Part shown: one piece after another, positions 43,752 to 54,658 of the stretch
Layout of the letters: each line of letters starts with the position of its first letter
How positions within the stretch are numbered: the stretch's first letter is position 1
Source of the DNA: Carnobacterium sp. 17-4
GTDB lineage: Bacteria; Bacillota; Bacilli; Lactobacillales; Carnobacteriaceae
Assembly (NCBI RefSeq): GCF_000195575.1
Contig: NC_015391.1
Span: 2,344,363 to 2,408,362, forward strand
Direction: 5' to 3'
Length of the DNA: 64,000 nt
The notes under the pieces: generated by a model
Told to the model about the DNA's origin: nothing
Seen by the model: the letters and a program-made list of their open reading frames with translations, nothing else
Databases searched by the model: none
Made by a program: the position numbers and the translations under genes

Positions 43752-45098
43752 TTGAAAATTATTGTCGTAGGAACATCACATGCTGGCTATGAAGCCATTC
43801 AAACATTATTGAAGGAGCAGCCAGATGCTGAATTACATTTGTATGAACGTGGAGACACCGCATCATTCTTATCTTGTGGAATTCAAAGTTACTTAGAAGA
43901 CATTGCCGAGTCTTTAGATAGTTTACATTATGCAACAGAGGATTCATATATCGAACAAAATGTAAATGTTCATATGAATAGTGACGTTGTTGGGATTAAC
44001 CCAAAAGCTAAAACCATTACTGTTAAAACAACTGATGGAGAAACTGAAGAAAGCTATGATAAATTGATTCTTTCTCCTGGTGCAGCACCTGTTAGAATTC
44101 CAATTCCTGGTGCAGACTTAGATAATATCTTCTATGTACGTGGCCGTAATTGGGCTGAAAAAGTTAAAACACGTATGGGTCAATCGAAAAAAGCGGTTGT
44201 TGTTGGTGGAGGTTACATCGGTATTGAAGTCGCTGAAGCATTTACTAAAGCAGGTATTGAGACAACCGTTATTGATTCTTTAGACCGCGTCTTGAATACT
44301 TACCTTGATCAAGAATTTGTTGATGTATTAAACAAAAACATGGATAAAAATGGATTGACTGTTCGCACTAGCGAAATGGTAAAAGAAGTTGTTGGCGAAA
44401 ACGGAACAGTTAAAAAAGTTGTTACAGATAAAGGGGAATACGAAGCAGACACTGTGATCATGGCTGTTGGTGTTCGTCCAAATACGAAATGGCTTCAAGG
44501 AATCGTTGAATTGAATCCAGACGGAACAGTCGTTATTGACGACTACCTAGAAACCTCTGAAAAAGATATTTTTGCAATGGGTGATGCTACAAAAATTCCA
44601 TTTGCGCCAAATCATGGTAAAAAACTAATTGCTTTAGCGTCTAATGCTCGTCGTCAAGGAGTCATTGCAGCTAAAAATATTTTAGAGAAAAAAGTAAAAA
44701 TGCCTGAAGTATCTGGGACATCTGGTTTAACATTATTCGACTACAAATTAGCTTCTACAGGGGTCAAGGACATCGATCAAGATTCTATTGATGCTGAAGT
44801 TGCTAGCACATTCGTAGTAGAAAATATCCGTCCTACTTTTATTGATGACGAAAAAGTTATGATGAAAATTCATTTTGAAAAAGACAGTCACCGTATTGTT
44901 GGTGCTCAATTGATGTCAACTTATGACGTTACAGCATCCATCAATGCATTGTCAGTAGCTATCTCTTCAGGTTGGACACTAGAACAATTAGCCTTTGCTG
45001 ATTTCTTCTTCCAACCAGGATTCAACCGTCCGTGGAACTACCTAAATGTTCTTGCTCAAAAAGCTTTAGACGGCAATTTTGATAGTGAAAAGTTATAA
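43752..45098 (+). CDS. nox: NADH oxidase / CoA-disulfide reductase family flavoprotein
   Basis: 448 residues from a TTG at 43752, where the family N-terminus KIIVVGTSHAGYEAI begins; upstream in-frame codons do not resemble the family. FAD-binding GTSHAGY, redox-active Cys42 in SFLSCGIQ, NAD-binding VVVGGGYIGIEVAEAF (near 155), IFAMGDAT and the dimerisation domain FADFFFQPGFNRPWN. Single-Cys enzymes of this family reduce O2 to water or H2O2 with NADH, important for NAD regeneration in lactic acid bacteria. The ribosome site (GGGGGCC) is unusual. Monocistronic. Confidence 0.88.
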   Translation: MKIIVVGTSHAGYEAIQTLLKEQPDAELHLYERGDTASFLSCGIQSYLEDIAESLDSLHYATEDSYIEQNVNVHMNSDVVGINPKAKTITVKTTDGETEESYDKLILSPGAAPVRIPIPGADLDNIFYVRGRNWAEKVKTRMGQSKKAVVVGGGYIGIEVAEAFTKAGIETTVIDSLDRVLNTYLDQEFVDVLNKNMDKNGLTVRTSEMVKEVVGENGTVKKVVTDKGEYEADTVIMAVGVRPNTKWLQGIVELNPDGTVVIDDYLETSEKDIFAMGDATKIPFAPNHGKKLIALASNARRQGVIAAKNILEKKVKMPEVSGTSGLTLFDYKLASTGVKDIDQDSIDAEVASTFVVENIRPTFIDDEKVMMKIHFEKDSHRIVGAQLMSTYDVTASINALSVAISSGWTLEQLAFADFFFQPGFNRPWNYLNVLAQKALDGNFDSEKL

Positions 45099-45140
45099 TA
45101 TTTTTTTGTGAAAGCAAATAATTCAACCGACTAGTATAGA

Positions 45141-45187
45141 AAAAAATAGCATCAAAGTAGGTATTTCCTACTTTGATGCTATTTTTT
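45141..45187. terminator. bidirectional terminator, 21-bp perfect stem
   Basis: Arms 45141-45161 and 45167-45187 are exact complements around TATTT with A and T tracts. It serves nox (+) and the convergent efflux gene (-). Confidence 0.92.
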
Positions 45188-46610
45188 ATACTTCTAAAAC
45201 GGGAGCTTTGTACATACTTTTTGATTTCAAGAAATAAGCGATCACTAGTGCAACAATCGCAATTCCTACAAAAATATATTGACTGTAATCAATAGCTACC
45301 AGCAATGCTTTTTCGGCTAACTGTCCTTGTCCTTGAAGGCTTATTTCTTGTCTACTAGAAATACTGGTCATAGCAATGGTAACGACAGATGTTCCAACAG
45401 CACCAAATACTTGTTGAATCGTAGAATTCGTTGCTGTTCCTGATGGATTTAATTTATCAGGCAATTGATTCAACCCATACGCTTGAATTGGCATCATGAT
45501 CATTGCCGTTCCCACATTACGTACAATCAAAACTAAAACAATCCACAGAAGAGAGGTGGTCATTGTCAGTTGAGAGAGCGCCAAAGTTGTGATTAAGATA
45601 ATAGAAAATCCTGAATAGGCCATTGGTTTGATTCCATATTTATCAAACCAACGTCCGCAAATTGGCATTGCAATCACGCTTGCTACAGAAGGTGGCAGCA
45701 TAACTAAGCCCGAAATAGAAACAGACTGCAGTTGAACTTTTTGTAGAAAATACGGTATGGTAACCATTGTCGAATACATCAGCATAGCTAATAATGCGAG
45801 CAAAATGGAAGATAATGCATACATTGGAAACTTATAAATTGAGAGATCTAATAATGGGTTACCTATCGAAAATTGACGTTTAATAAATAATCCTACTAAA
45901 ATCAGACCTACCACAATAATCCCTATAGAGATCAAAAGATTAGAGTTTGCATTACTAAATTGGTTAACGCCTAGCAGGATAGCGGATAATCCCGCCCCAG
46001 ATAAGACGACGGATAAATAATCCATTTTTTTATGAATATCAACAGGTAATAATGAATCTACTTTAAAAAATCCAACGATTAGACAAATTAAACTGAATGG
46101 TAAGATCATCAAAAATAATGCGCGCCAGTTAAAGAAATCAATCAACACACCAGATATTGTAGGTCCAATCGACGGAGCGAACATAATAATGAATCCATAC
46201 ATCCCCATTGCTTTTCCCCGGTCTTCACGATCAAAGACCGTAATCATAATATTCATAAGCAATGGCGAAAGTACTGATGCTCCACAAGCTTGAATAATTC
46301 GGGATACCAGTAAAAAGGAAAAACTTGTTGAAAAATAAGCCAAAATTGTTCCAATATTAAATAGCATCAAGGCCGTCAAAAAAACATTTCGACTTTTGAA
46401 CCGAGTAATAAAAAAAGCAGATGCTGGTATCAAAACTCCTGCAGTTAACATATACGACGTTGTTAACCATTGAGTCGTTGCAAACGAAGCAATCTGAAAC
46501 TCATCCATGATGCTTGGTAAAGCGTTGTTTAATAATACATTGTTTAAAGCTGAAATGAAGGCAGCAACCATCATCACAACTACTGTAATTAAATATTTCT
46601 TTTCTTTCAA
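45186..46610 (-). CDS. DHA2-family multidrug efflux MFS transporter
   Basis: 474 residues from a TTG at 46610, eight bases after AAGGAGG. Fourteen membrane segments; DHA2 motifs include LNNALPSIMDEF near the first helix, TTSYMLTAGVLIPASAF and GPTISGVLIDFFNWRALF (motif C region). Proton-driven drug export across the plasma membrane; substrate unknown. Not linked to an adjacent regulator. Confidence 0.88.
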   Translation of the reverse strand: MKEKKYLITVVVMMVAAFISALNNVLLNNALPSIMDEFQIASFATTQWLTTSYMLTAGVLIPASAFFITRFKSRNVFLTALMLFNIGTILAYFSTSFSFLLVSRIIQACGASVLSPLLMNIMITVFDREDRGKAMGMYGFIIMFAPSIGPTISGVLIDFFNWRALFLMILPFSLICLIVGFFKVDSLLPVDIHKKMDYLSVVLSGAGLSAILLGVNQFSNANSNLLISIGIIVVGLILVGLFIKRQFSIGNPLLDLSIYKFPMYALSSILLALLAMLMYSTMVTIPYFLQKVQLQSVSISGLVMLPPSVASVIAMPICGRWFDKYGIKPMAYSGFSIILITTLALSQLTMTTSLLWIVLVLIVRNVGTAMIMMPIQAYGLNQLPDKLNPSGTATNSTIQQVFGAVGTSVVTIAMTSISSRQEISLQGQGQLAEKALLVAIDYSQYIFVGIAIVALVIAYFLKSKSMYKAPVLEV

Positions 46611-46714
46611 AACATTTTCCTCCTTTAGACACAGGTTAGTATTATAGACCTGTTTAGATGACAAAGGAAATGTTTTTTTATGGAAATCACATGAGGAATG
46701 TAGACTACGCAAAA

Positions 46715-46746
46715 GAAGACACTCTCTAAAATTAGAAAGTGTCTTC
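46715..46746 (-). terminator. terminator of the kdp operon
   Basis: GAAGACACT-C-TCTAA pairs with TTAGA-A-AGTGTCTTC; on the minus strand TTTT follows. Confidence 0.7.
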
Positions 46747-46781
46747 CTTAATATGGGTCTATACTTCTCAGTTTCACTTTA

Positions 46782-47468
46782 TTATTCTCTGTAATCTTTC
46801 ATTCTATACCCTACACCAATTTCAGTAGTCAGGTATTCTGGTTCCAATGTATTGTATTCCATTTTTTTTCGAATATTAGACATATTGACCCGTAATATTT
46901 GAGAATCTCCAGCATAAGGCCCCCACACTGCTGTCATCAAAGTATTATACGTAACCACTTTTCCTAAATTTTCGAATAGTACTTTTAAAATACGGTATTC
47001 ATTTTTGGTTAAATGGACTTCTTTTCCTAGTTTATACAAAAGCTGCTTTTCAAAATCGATTTTCAGATCTTTATTTTTAATAGTAGGAGACTCAATTACT
47101 TGATTAGTTGAATGTCTTAAAGATGTACGTATCCTAGCTAACAATTCATGTGTTCCAAACGGTTTTGTCACATAATCATCTGCACCATGGTCTAAAGCTT
47201 TAACTTTTTCCAATTCATTGGTCCTAGCAGATAAGATAATAATTGGGATAGTCATTCTCTTGCGCACTATTTTCAATAAATCAATTCCATCGATATCAGG
47301 TAGACCTAGATCCAGCAGCAACAAATCAAAACTTTCTGTTTGAAGAAAAGTCAAAGCTTCCATTCCTGTCTTAGCAACTTTTAGCAGATAATTTTCTTTG
47401 CTTAATACGACTTCCATGAAATCAATGATTGTAGCATCATCTTCAATCAATAACAACTGTTTAACCAT
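46782..47468 (-). CDS. kdpE: KdpE response regulator
   Basis: 228 residues from the ATG at 47468 (GGAGGTGACGATT). Receiver domain with phospho-acceptor Asp in LLLLDLGLPDIDG (near 52) and conserved Lys in YVTKPFG, then an OmpR-type winged HTH (about 130-225; HLTKNEYRILKVLFENLGKVV). Activates kdp transcription under K+ limitation. Last gene of kdpFABCDE, 15 bases after kdpD. Confidence 0.92.
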   Translation of the reverse strand: MVKQLLLIEDDATIIDFMEVVLSKENYLLKVAKTGMEALTFLQTESFDLLLLDLGLPDIDGIDLLKIVRKRMTIPIIILSARTNELEKVKALDHGADDYVTKPFGTHELLARIRTSLRHSTNQVIESPTIKNKDLKIDFEKQLLYKLGKEVHLTKNEYRILKVLFENLGKVVTYNTLMTAVWGPYAGDSQILRVNMSNIRKKMEYNTLEPEYLTTEIGVGYRMKDYRE

Positions 47469-47483
47469 AATCGTCACCTCCAA

Positions 47484-50081
47484 TTAACTGACATAAAATC
47501 TAAAAATCGTTTTTCCTTGTTCTTTCTCTATTTCAAGTTTCCCGTTATGCGCATGGATGATTGTTTTGACGATGCTTAGCCCTATTCCCAATCCGTTTTT
47601 TGAATCAACTGGAACTTCTTCATTCATCACTAAGTTATTCTGCAGTTTTTGAAATTGACTCGAAGGAATTTCACCATAGTTCACAATTTCAAACTGCACA
47701 AATTCTCCACTTTTCTTGATGATCAAAGAGACCTCTTTCATTTTATCTCCATGCCTAAATGCATTTTCAACTAAATTAAACAGTGCCTGTTCGATTAAAA
47801 TCGGATCTACATTAACAAATATTAATTCTTCCGGTAATGAAACAGCTAATTTTTGAACCGGGTACACCTTTTTTAATCGATTTAAAACAGCTTCGATGAT
47901 TTCTTCTAATGATTCATTGGTTTTTTTCACTTTCATCGTATCCATGTTAATACGCGTTATCGATAGTAAGTTTTCTACCATTCGTATTAGCCATTGAGAT
48001 TCTTCCTGGATATCCAATAACAATTTTTTTTTCGTTTCTTGTTTTATTTCTAGATCTTCATCTCCAAGTGTCTCTGCTATTCCTGAAATAGCTGTCAAAG
48101 GAGTCCGTAAATCATGAGAAATCGCTCGTAATAAATTGCTCCTGACTTTTTCACGCTCATTCTCAATCTGTATTCTTTTTGTTTCTTCTTTCAAATAGGA
48201 TTGTTCAAGCACAATAGCCAATTGAGTAACTATCAGTTTTAAATAGTTCAAATGACTGTTTTTTATTTCTTTATCTTCACTTTTTTCAATCCCTAAAACA
48301 CCTAGACTTTTTCCATTTAACACAATAGGCAAATAAAACCCTTTAGCACCCGTTAACGTGTCCGTACCATGTCCAGCTTCTTTTTGATTTTTCACTGACC
48401 AAAAAGCGACAGCTGCTTCATCTGTAGAATCCAATACCGACGCGGTATCCTCAAGTGTTTTAAGACTTTTTTTATGACCATTATTATCATAGACAATGAC
48501 TTCGTGATTTAATAAGCGTGATAAAAAAATAGTGGTGCTATTAAAGATCTGCTGATTGGTTGTTGCTATGATATAACGTTTATTCAACTCATACAGTATT
48601 TCCATCTGTTGCTCTTTTTCTTTCGAGGTAAGGGCTCGTTTCTTTAAGCGTACCATTAAGTTACTGACCATCAATGCTACCATCAGCATGATAAAAAGCG
48701 TTATAGGGTATCCCTCTTTATAAACGGTCAACGAATACAAGGGTTCAACAAAGAACCAGTTGAACGATAATACACTCACAATAGAAGACAATGCACTCCA
48801 GAAATAACCGGAAGTCAACCGAGCTGTCACTAAAACACATAAAATAAAAACCAGCATCAGATTTTGTTCACCAAAGTGCAAATAATGTAAAATTTCTGTG
48901 ATTAAGGTCGCAGCAATGACTCCACCAAACGCGATAGCAAAGTCCCTTACTCCACCTTCAATGACTTCATCAAAAGAGAAAATGGGCTGATTTTTTTTTT
49001 CCTTATAAGGAATAAGATGAATCTCAGTTTCAACTAGTCGTTTAATGAGTCGATCTTCAAATGATTCAAAAAAGACCCCTTGGTACCACTTCTTCGTGAG
49101 ATTTTTTCCTATTATGATATCTGTAGCACCAATCATTTTAGAATATTCCACGATGGTCTCAAAACTATCTTCCGCTTCAATACTAATGACTTCGGCACCC
49201 AGTTTTTCGGCAAGAGGAATCGTATCAGGAGTTTCATCTAAGGAGCGAATCTGGATAACCACCCACTCAGCACCCACCCCTTGAGCCAGCCTGGAACTCC
49301 AACGGATACATTTTTCTGCCATCTTAGGATAGGTATCCTCAATAATCGTCAATAGTTTACTTTGGATTCCGATTGTTTTTGCACTAACACGATTAATATG
49401 ATCAGACGCTCGTTGAATCGCTAAACCTCTAAGTTGATCTAGTTTTTCAATGATAAAGAAATTTCTCAGCGCTTGTATTGCGCTCTCATTGGAATATATT
49501 TTCCCTTGTTCAAGACGCTCAATCAATTCATTTGGTTCAACATCGATCACTTTTAAAACAGCATGCGTGAAAAATGTATCTGGAACTGTTTCTTTCATTT
49601 CAATCCCAGTTACTTCTTCAACAATATCATTTAGGCTTTCTACATGTTGAACGTTAATAGTTGTGAATACATTGATTCCAGCATTCAATAACTCATCTAC
49701 ATCTTGATACCGCTTCTTATTTCTAGAACCTTCTGCATTCGTATGCGCTAATTCATCAATCAAGACAATATCCGGAGACAACTCAATTAGCTTATCAATA
49801 TCTGGTTCGCAAAGCGTTAATTGTTTATAAGACAGTTTTTTCACTGGAACTGTAGGAATACCTTCCACCAATCGATTTGTATCTGGTCGGTTATGAGGTT
49901 CAATATATCCTATAACAACAGTTTTACCCATGAGTATTAACTCATGGGCTTCCGATAGCATTCCATAGGTTTTGCCTACTCCAGCTGCAAAACCAAAGAA
50001 CACTCTCAATTTACCACGTTTTGTATCTTCAAATTGAATTTTTCTTAATATTTTTTCAGTTTTCTGGTTCATTCCATCCAT
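47484..50081 (-). CDS. kdpD: KdpD sensor histidine kinase
   Basis: 865 residues, full length. N-terminal KdpD domain with Walker A GFAAGVGKT (near 29-37), USP-like domain (about 250-360), four membrane helices (about 385-490), GAF-like region, HisKA with AISHDLRTPLTAISGIAETL (His near 655) and HATPase with NLVENAFRHGD and GIGLSIV. Senses low K+ or osmotic state and phosphorylates KdpE. Confidence 0.95.
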   Translation of the reverse strand: MDGMNQKTEKILRKIQFEDTKRGKLRVFFGFAAGVGKTYGMLSEAHELILMGKTVVIGYIEPHNRPDTNRLVEGIPTVPVKKLSYKQLTLCEPDIDKLIELSPDIVLIDELAHTNAEGSRNKKRYQDVDELLNAGINVFTTINVQHVESLNDIVEEVTGIEMKETVPDTFFTHAVLKVIDVEPNELIERLEQGKIYSNESAIQALRNFFIIEKLDQLRGLAIQRASDHINRVSAKTIGIQSKLLTIIEDTYPKMAEKCIRWSSRLAQGVGAEWVVIQIRSLDETPDTIPLAEKLGAEVISIEAEDSFETIVEYSKMIGATDIIIGKNLTKKWYQGVFFESFEDRLIKRLVETEIHLIPYKEKKNQPIFSFDEVIEGGVRDFAIAFGGVIAATLITEILHYLHFGEQNLMLVFILCVLVTARLTSGYFWSALSSIVSVLSFNWFFVEPLYSLTVYKEGYPITLFIMLMVALMVSNLMVRLKKRALTSKEKEQQMEILYELNKRYIIATTNQQIFNSTTIFLSRLLNHEVIVYDNNGHKKSLKTLEDTASVLDSTDEAAVAFWSVKNQKEAGHGTDTLTGAKGFYLPIVLNGKSLGVLGIEKSEDKEIKNSHLNYLKLIVTQLAIVLEQSYLKEETKRIQIENEREKVRSNLLRAISHDLRTPLTAISGIAETLGDEDLEIKQETKKKLLLDIQEESQWLIRMVENLLSITRINMDTMKVKKTNESLEEIIEAVLNRLKKVYPVQKLAVSLPEELIFVNVDPILIEQALFNLVENAFRHGDKMKEVSLIIKKSGEFVQFEIVNYGEIPSSQFQKLQNNLVMNEEVPVDSKNGLGIGLSIVKTIIHAHNGKLEIEKEQGKTIFRFYVS

Positions 50082-50097
50082 AGTGACATCCTTCCCA

Positions 50098-50625
50098 CTA
50101 TTGAAGTTCGTCTAAAGCTCGATTCAAATCCATAATGTTCACGTATTGACGATTTGAAAATAAGTCTGATTCGCTATTTTCAACTATTATATCACTTATA
50201 GCCTTACTGTTGATATTTCTATTTTCAGCGATTCGTTCGATTTGAAATTCTGCCGCTGAGATACTGATATGTGGATCAACTCCACTGGCTGAAGCCGTTA
50301 CTAGATCGATCGGTACTTCTGATTTAGTAGGATTTTTTATTAATTGTTCATCTATTCTTTTCTCTACAATTGTTGCTTGTTCTTCAGAAAATGGAGACAA
50401 TTGGCTAATTTCTGAACTTCTACCAGAAAAGTATTTGTCATCTTCAAACTGTTGGCCGATCAATGATGAACCCATCAGTTGTTCATTTATGGTGATCTGA
50501 CTGCCATTTGCCTGATGTAAAAAAAATAACTGTCCAATTCCTGTCATCAACAAGGTATATACCCCGCCGAAAAAGAGGATGCTTATTCCTAAAAATCGCA
50601 AACTTGCCCAAAATGTTTTTTTCAT
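50098..50625 (-). CDS. kdpC: KdpC subunit of K+-transporting ATPase
   Basis: 175 residues, slightly short for the family. One N-terminal membrane helix (about 12-34), then the periplasmic-side domain with YFSGRSSEIS, DLVTASASGVDPHIS and AAEFQIERIAENR. Needed for assembly and substrate affinity of KdpFABC. 10 bases after kdpB. Confidence 0.93.
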   Translation of the reverse strand: MKKTFWASLRFLGISILFFGGVYTLLMTGIGQLFFLHQANGSQITINEQLMGSSLIGQQFEDDKYFSGRSSEISQLSPFSEEQATIVEKRIDEQLIKNPTKSEVPIDLVTASASGVDPHISISAAEFQIERIAENRNINSKAISDIIVENSESDLFSNRQYVNIMDLNRALDELQ

Positions 50626-50635
50626 TGTTCTCCTC

Positions 50636-52666
50636 CTATAAGATTATCCAAGACAATAACATATCGATTAATTTTATTGAGATAAATGGTGCAATGATCC
50701 CGCCTAATCCATAAACTAAAAGATTGTATCGTAAAATTTGACTGGCGGATTTTTCTTGATAGCGTATACCTTTTAAAGCTAATGGTATTAACGCAACGAT
50801 AATGACCGCATTGTAGATAACAGCTGATAAGATTGCAGTCAAAGGACTTCCCAATCCCATTACATTTAGAACGCTTAATTCTGGATAAATACCATAAAAC
50901 AGTACGGGTATCACTGCAAAATATTTCGCTATATCATTAGCAATACTAAAAGTCGTCAACGCTCCTCGAGTCATTAAAAGCTGTTTTCCAATTCTTACGA
51001 CTTGAAGGAGTTTGGTCGGACTTGAATCTAAGTCAATAAGGTTTCCAGCTTCTTTAGCCGCTTGAGTTCCTGTATTCATGGCCATTGCTACATCCGCTTG
51101 GGCTAAGGCGGGCGCATCGTTCGTACCATCTCCCGTCATGGCAACCAAATGGCCTTTTTCTTGGTACTCTCGAATCAGGTTCATTTTATTCTCAGGAGTT
51201 GCTTCGGCAAGGAAATCATCTACTCCTGATTCTGCTGCGATTGCTGCGGCCGTTAGAGGATTATCTCCGGTGATCATAATCGTTTTAATCCCCATTTTTC
51301 TCATATCAGCAAATCGTTCTTTAACACCGTTTTTAACGATATCTTTTAAATAAACCACTCCAAGCACTTGTCCGTTCTTCACAACCACTAAAGGAGTTCC
51401 TCCAGCACGTGCGATCGTCTCAACTATTTCGTCACATCCGGGAGGGTACATATTTCCTTTCGACTCAACATATTTTTTTATTGTATCGGCGGCTCCTTTA
51501 CGAATTTCATCGCCACCGTAGTCGATTCCGCTCATCCGAGTTTTTGCACTGAAGTCAATAAATTTCACTTCTGCTTTTTGCAGTTCTCTTTCTCGGATGT
51601 TGAATCGCTCTTTTGCTAGGATCACGATGCTACGACCCTCTGCTGTCTCATCGGCTAATGAAGAAAGTTGAGCTGCATCTGCAAGTTGTTTCTCACTGAC
51701 ACCGCTAACCGGAAGAAATTCACTGGCGCGTCTATTCCCTAACGTAATGGTCCCTGTTTTGTCTAAAAGTAAGATGTCAACGTCTCCAGCAGCTTCAATC
51801 GCTCTACCACTCATGGCAATAACATTTTCCTTGGTCAATCGACTCATTCCTGCAATCCCTATAGAAGAAATCAATGCGCCAATCGTTGTTGGCGCTAAGC
51901 AAATCAGTAAAGCGATGACAATCACACTAGATAGAGTTTCCCCTCTCCCTGATACCTGGCTACTAAAATTAGTAAAAGGTACTAAAGTAATAGAAACCGT
52001 TAGAAAAATAATCGTTAATGTGATTAAAAAAATCTGTAATCCTATTTCGTTAGGTGTCTTCTTTCGATGTGTCCCTTCAACCATTGAAATCATTTTATCC
52101 AAAAAGGATTGTCCAATTTCAGATGTGACTCGGATAACTAAATAATCTGAAACGACTGTTGTTCCTCCAGTCACTGCACTTCTGTCCCCACCCGATTCTC
52201 GGATAACTGGCGCTGACTCTCCAGTAATGGCACTCTCGTCAACCGAAGCTGCGCCTTCGACGACATCACCATCTGCCGGTATTTGTTCCCCAATTTTTAC
52301 ATAAACCAGATCTCCTTTTTTTAAATCTGAAGAGTTCGTTTCGATCAACTGGTCATTTTTTATATCTTCTAATTTTTGTATTTTATGAGTGATCACATCT
52401 TTTTTTGCTTTTTTAAGACTGTCCGCTTGAGCTTTCCCTCGCCCTTCTGCAATGGCTTCTGCAAAATTTGCAAATAATAGCGTCAACCATAAGAAGAACG
52501 TTATCGTTAAACTAAACCACATTGGAACAGAATGATCTGTAAAGCTTAAGATGGTGGTCAAAATAGCACCGACATATACAATAAACATGACGGGATTCTT
52601 AAGTTGTTCTCGTGGATCTAATTTTTTAAATGACTCTCTAATGGCCCATTTGTAAACATTTTTCAT
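50636..52666 (-). CDS. kdpB: KdpB P-type ATPase subunit
   Basis: 676 residues. P-type landmarks: actuator ITGESAPV, phosphorylation site [11 protein letters not shown] (Asp near 303), KGAA nucleotide-binding region, TGDN and [13 protein letters not shown] hinge. Seven membrane helices. Hydrolyses ATP to drive K+ uptake through KdpA. Confidence 0.95.
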   Translation of the reverse strand: MKNVYKWAIRESFKKLDPREQLKNPVMFIVYVGAILTTILSFTDHSVPMWFSLTITFFLWLTLLFANFAEAIAEGRGKAQADSLKKAKKDVITHKIQKLEDIKNDQLIETNSSDLKKGDLVYVKIGEQIPADGDVVEGAASVDESAITGESAPVIRESGGDRSAVTGGTTVVSDYLVIRVTSEIGQSFLDKMISMVEGTHRKKTPNEIGLQIFLITLTIIFLTVSITLVPFTNFSSQVSGRGETLSSVIVIALLICLAPTTIGALISSIGIAGMSRLTKENVIAMSGRAIEAAGDVDILLLDKTGTITLGNRRASEFLPVSGVSEKQLADAAQLSSLADETAEGRSIVILAKERFNIRERELQKAEVKFIDFSAKTRMSGIDYGGDEIRKGAADTIKKYVESKGNMYPPGCDEIVETIARAGGTPLVVVKNGQVLGVVYLKDIVKNGVKERFADMRKMGIKTIMITGDNPLTAAAIAAESGVDDFLAEATPENKMNLIREYQEKGHLVAMTGDGTNDAPALAQADVAMAMNTGTQAAKEAGNLIDLDSSPTKLLQVVRIGKQLLMTRGALTTFSIANDIAKYFAVIPVLFYGIYPELSVLNVMGLGSPLTAILSAVIYNAVIIVALIPLALKGIRYQEKSASQILRYNLLVYGLGGIIAPFISIKLIDMLLSWIIL

Positions 52667-52677
52667 TTTGGTTCCTC

Positions 52678-54354
52678 CTATTTAATAGAGAAAAAATCTG
52701 CGATTGGCCCTAACGCCAACGCTGGTAAAAAGCTAAGTGCTCCAATAACGACGATGATAATAATCAGCATAGTGACAAAAGTTGAATTAGTAGTGGACAG
52801 CGTTCCTTCGCTCAATGCTGCTTTTTTCTTGCTGCCCATATTTTCTGCTAAAAATAAAATAGCTACAATTGGAAGGAATCTGGATAACGTCATCAGAAGG
52901 CTTCCTAGTAAATTCAAGAAAGTCGTATCTGCTAATAATCCACCAAACGCGCTCCCATTATTATTTGCAAGAGAAGTAGCTCCATATAAAATTTCACTAA
53001 AACCGTGAGCTCCAGTATTGGTCAACCAAGACATTACATCTGGATGCATCGTCATAGCCATGGCTCCAAAAAGTGTTAGCATCAATGGGGTCAACACTAC
53101 TATACCGGCCATTTTGATATCAAATGCATCAATTTTTTTCCCTAAATATTCTGGTGTTCTTCCTACTAATAACCCTGCAATAAATACTGTTAGTATCAAG
53201 AATGCAAGCATTCCATATAATCCACTACCGGCTCCACCAAATATAATTTCGCCAAGTTGCATCAAGAACATCGGAATAGCTCCGCCTAAGGGAGTAAAAC
53301 TGTCCAACATCGAGTTGATTGATCCATTTGAAGCAGCCGTGGTACTAATGGCCCATAAACTAGACCATCCTATCCCAAAACGCATCTCTTTTCCTTCTAA
53401 GTTCATTGATTCTGCCACATTCACAAATGCTGGTCCAAAACTTTCACTGACTACAACACCCACAAAAGCCAGCACTGCAAAGAATAGTGAAGCAATCATG
53501 ATTGTTCTGCCTTGTTTCCAATCCTTGACCCAGAATCCAAAAGTAACGATCAATGCTGCTGGAATCAGTAATATACTAATATTTTCTACAAAATTTGATA
53601 ACAGCGTTGGATTTTCAAATGGGAAAGCTGAGTTGCTTCCAAAAAATCCTCCACCATTTGTTCCCAGTTGTTTGATAGCTACTTGACTAGCCACAGGTCC
53701 TAAATACAGCCATAACTCTTGTCCTTCAAATCCTTGATAAGCTACTCCTTGACTCAAGGTTTGAACCGTTCCTTGCGAGATTAAGATAATCGCTACGATA
53801 ACTGACAGTGGAAATAGCGTATAAAGTAAACTTCTCGTTAGATCTTTCCAAAAGTTTCCTATCAACTTCGTTCGCTTTTGCGTAATACCTCTAAATAAGG
53901 TACATACGACTGCCATTCCTACACCTGCTGAAACAAAATTTTGAACAGTTAATCCAAACATTTGTGAAAAGTTAGAAAGACTGGTTTCTCCAGAGTATGC
54001 CTGCCAGTTGGTATTGGTCACAAAACTGACTGAAGTATTGATGGCTAAATCCAATGACATATTTGCAACATTCTGTCCTCCAGGTAGAAAATGCTGCGTC
54101 ATTAATAATACCGTTAGAAATACAAATGATAAGATTGATAATATTAAAATGGACAAGAGATACCTTTTCGCACTCATATTATTTTGACTTACAGATCCCA
54201 GAATCTTATATACCCCATTCTCTAGCGGTTGAAGAAAACGCACATACTTAGGTATTTTCCCTTGCATCGTCTCCTTTATGTACCAACCTAAAGGGATCGA
54301 AATTAATATCAATACAAAGAAAAAGAACATACCTTGAAACATCATACTGCTCAT
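52678..54354 (-). CDS. kdpA: KdpA K+-binding channel-like subunit
   Basis: 558 residues, about ten membrane helices with four selectivity-filter-like loops: [34 protein letters not shown] and [15 protein letters not shown]. Start ATG 54354 overlaps the kdpF stop (ATGA). K+ entry path of KdpFABC. Confidence 0.95.
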   Translation of the reverse strand: MSSMMFQGMFFFFVLILISIPLGWYIKETMQGKIPKYVRFLQPLENGVYKILGSVSQNNMSAKRYLLSILILSILSFVFLTVLLMTQHFLPGGQNVANMSLDLAINTSVSFVTNTNWQAYSGETSLSNFSQMFGLTVQNFVSAGVGMAVVCTLFRGITQKRTKLIGNFWKDLTRSLLYTLFPLSVIVAIILISQGTVQTLSQGVAYQGFEGQELWLYLGPVASQVAIKQLGTNGGGFFGSNSAFPFENPTLLSNFVENISILLIPAALIVTFGFWVKDWKQGRTIMIASLFFAVLAFVGVVVSESFGPAFVNVAESMNLEGKEMRFGIGWSSLWAISTTAASNGSINSMLDSFTPLGGAIPMFLMQLGEIIFGGAGSGLYGMLAFLILTVFIAGLLVGRTPEYLGKKIDAFDIKMAGIVVLTPLMLTLFGAMAMTMHPDVMSWLTNTGAHGFSEILYGATSLANNNGSAFGGLLADTTFLNLLGSLLMTLSRFLPIVAILFLAENMGSKKKAALSEGTLSTTNSTFVTMLIIIIVVIGALSFLPALALGPIADFFSIK

Positions 54355-54431
54355 ATTTCTTCCCCCTTAAATAAAAACCAAAAAAGATATACCATCAATA
54401 ACGCACCCACTATTCCTAGAAAAAATTCCAT
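54351..54431 (-). CDS. kdpF: KdpF small stabilising subunit
   Basis: 26 residues, one hydrophobic helix: MEFFLGIVGALLMVYLFWF followed by LFKGEEI. ATG at 54431, nine bases after AAAGGAG (another in-frame ATG nine bases upstream abuts the ribosome site). Its stop overlaps the kdpA start. Size, position and single helix match KdpF, which stabilises the KdpABC complex. Confidence 0.85.
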   Translation of the reverse strand: MEFFLGIVGALLMVYLFWFLFKGEEI

Positions 54432-54500
54432 TTTCGCCATCTCCTTTACTCTTTCATCTTATCCAATAAGCTATAAAGATAGTGTTAATCTTTCCTTTAT

Positions 54501-54522
54501 TTCTTTATACTTTCTTTATACT
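54501..54522 (-). promoter_or_regulatory. tandem 11-bp direct repeat, KdpE-site candidate
   Basis: TTCTTTATACT at 54501-54511 is repeated exactly at 54512-54522, about 70 bases before kdpF. Head-to-tail repeats with an 11-base period are the usual target form for OmpR/KdpE-type regulators. Confidence 0.55.
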
Positions 54523-54658
54523 CCTGTTATCTAATTGCTCTTGGAAATCTCACAGTATACAAAAACTAGTAAAACCTTTAAAACAATACTTACTCAACTT
54601 GAACTTATGGTAAACTTATTCCATCTAAATAATAACAACTGTTTTAAGGAGGTGAATT

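Noticed and set aside
53018-53686. 222-codon plus-strand ORF opposite kdpA
   Set aside because: Antisense shadow of a well-conserved gene; no ribosome site and no recognisable product.
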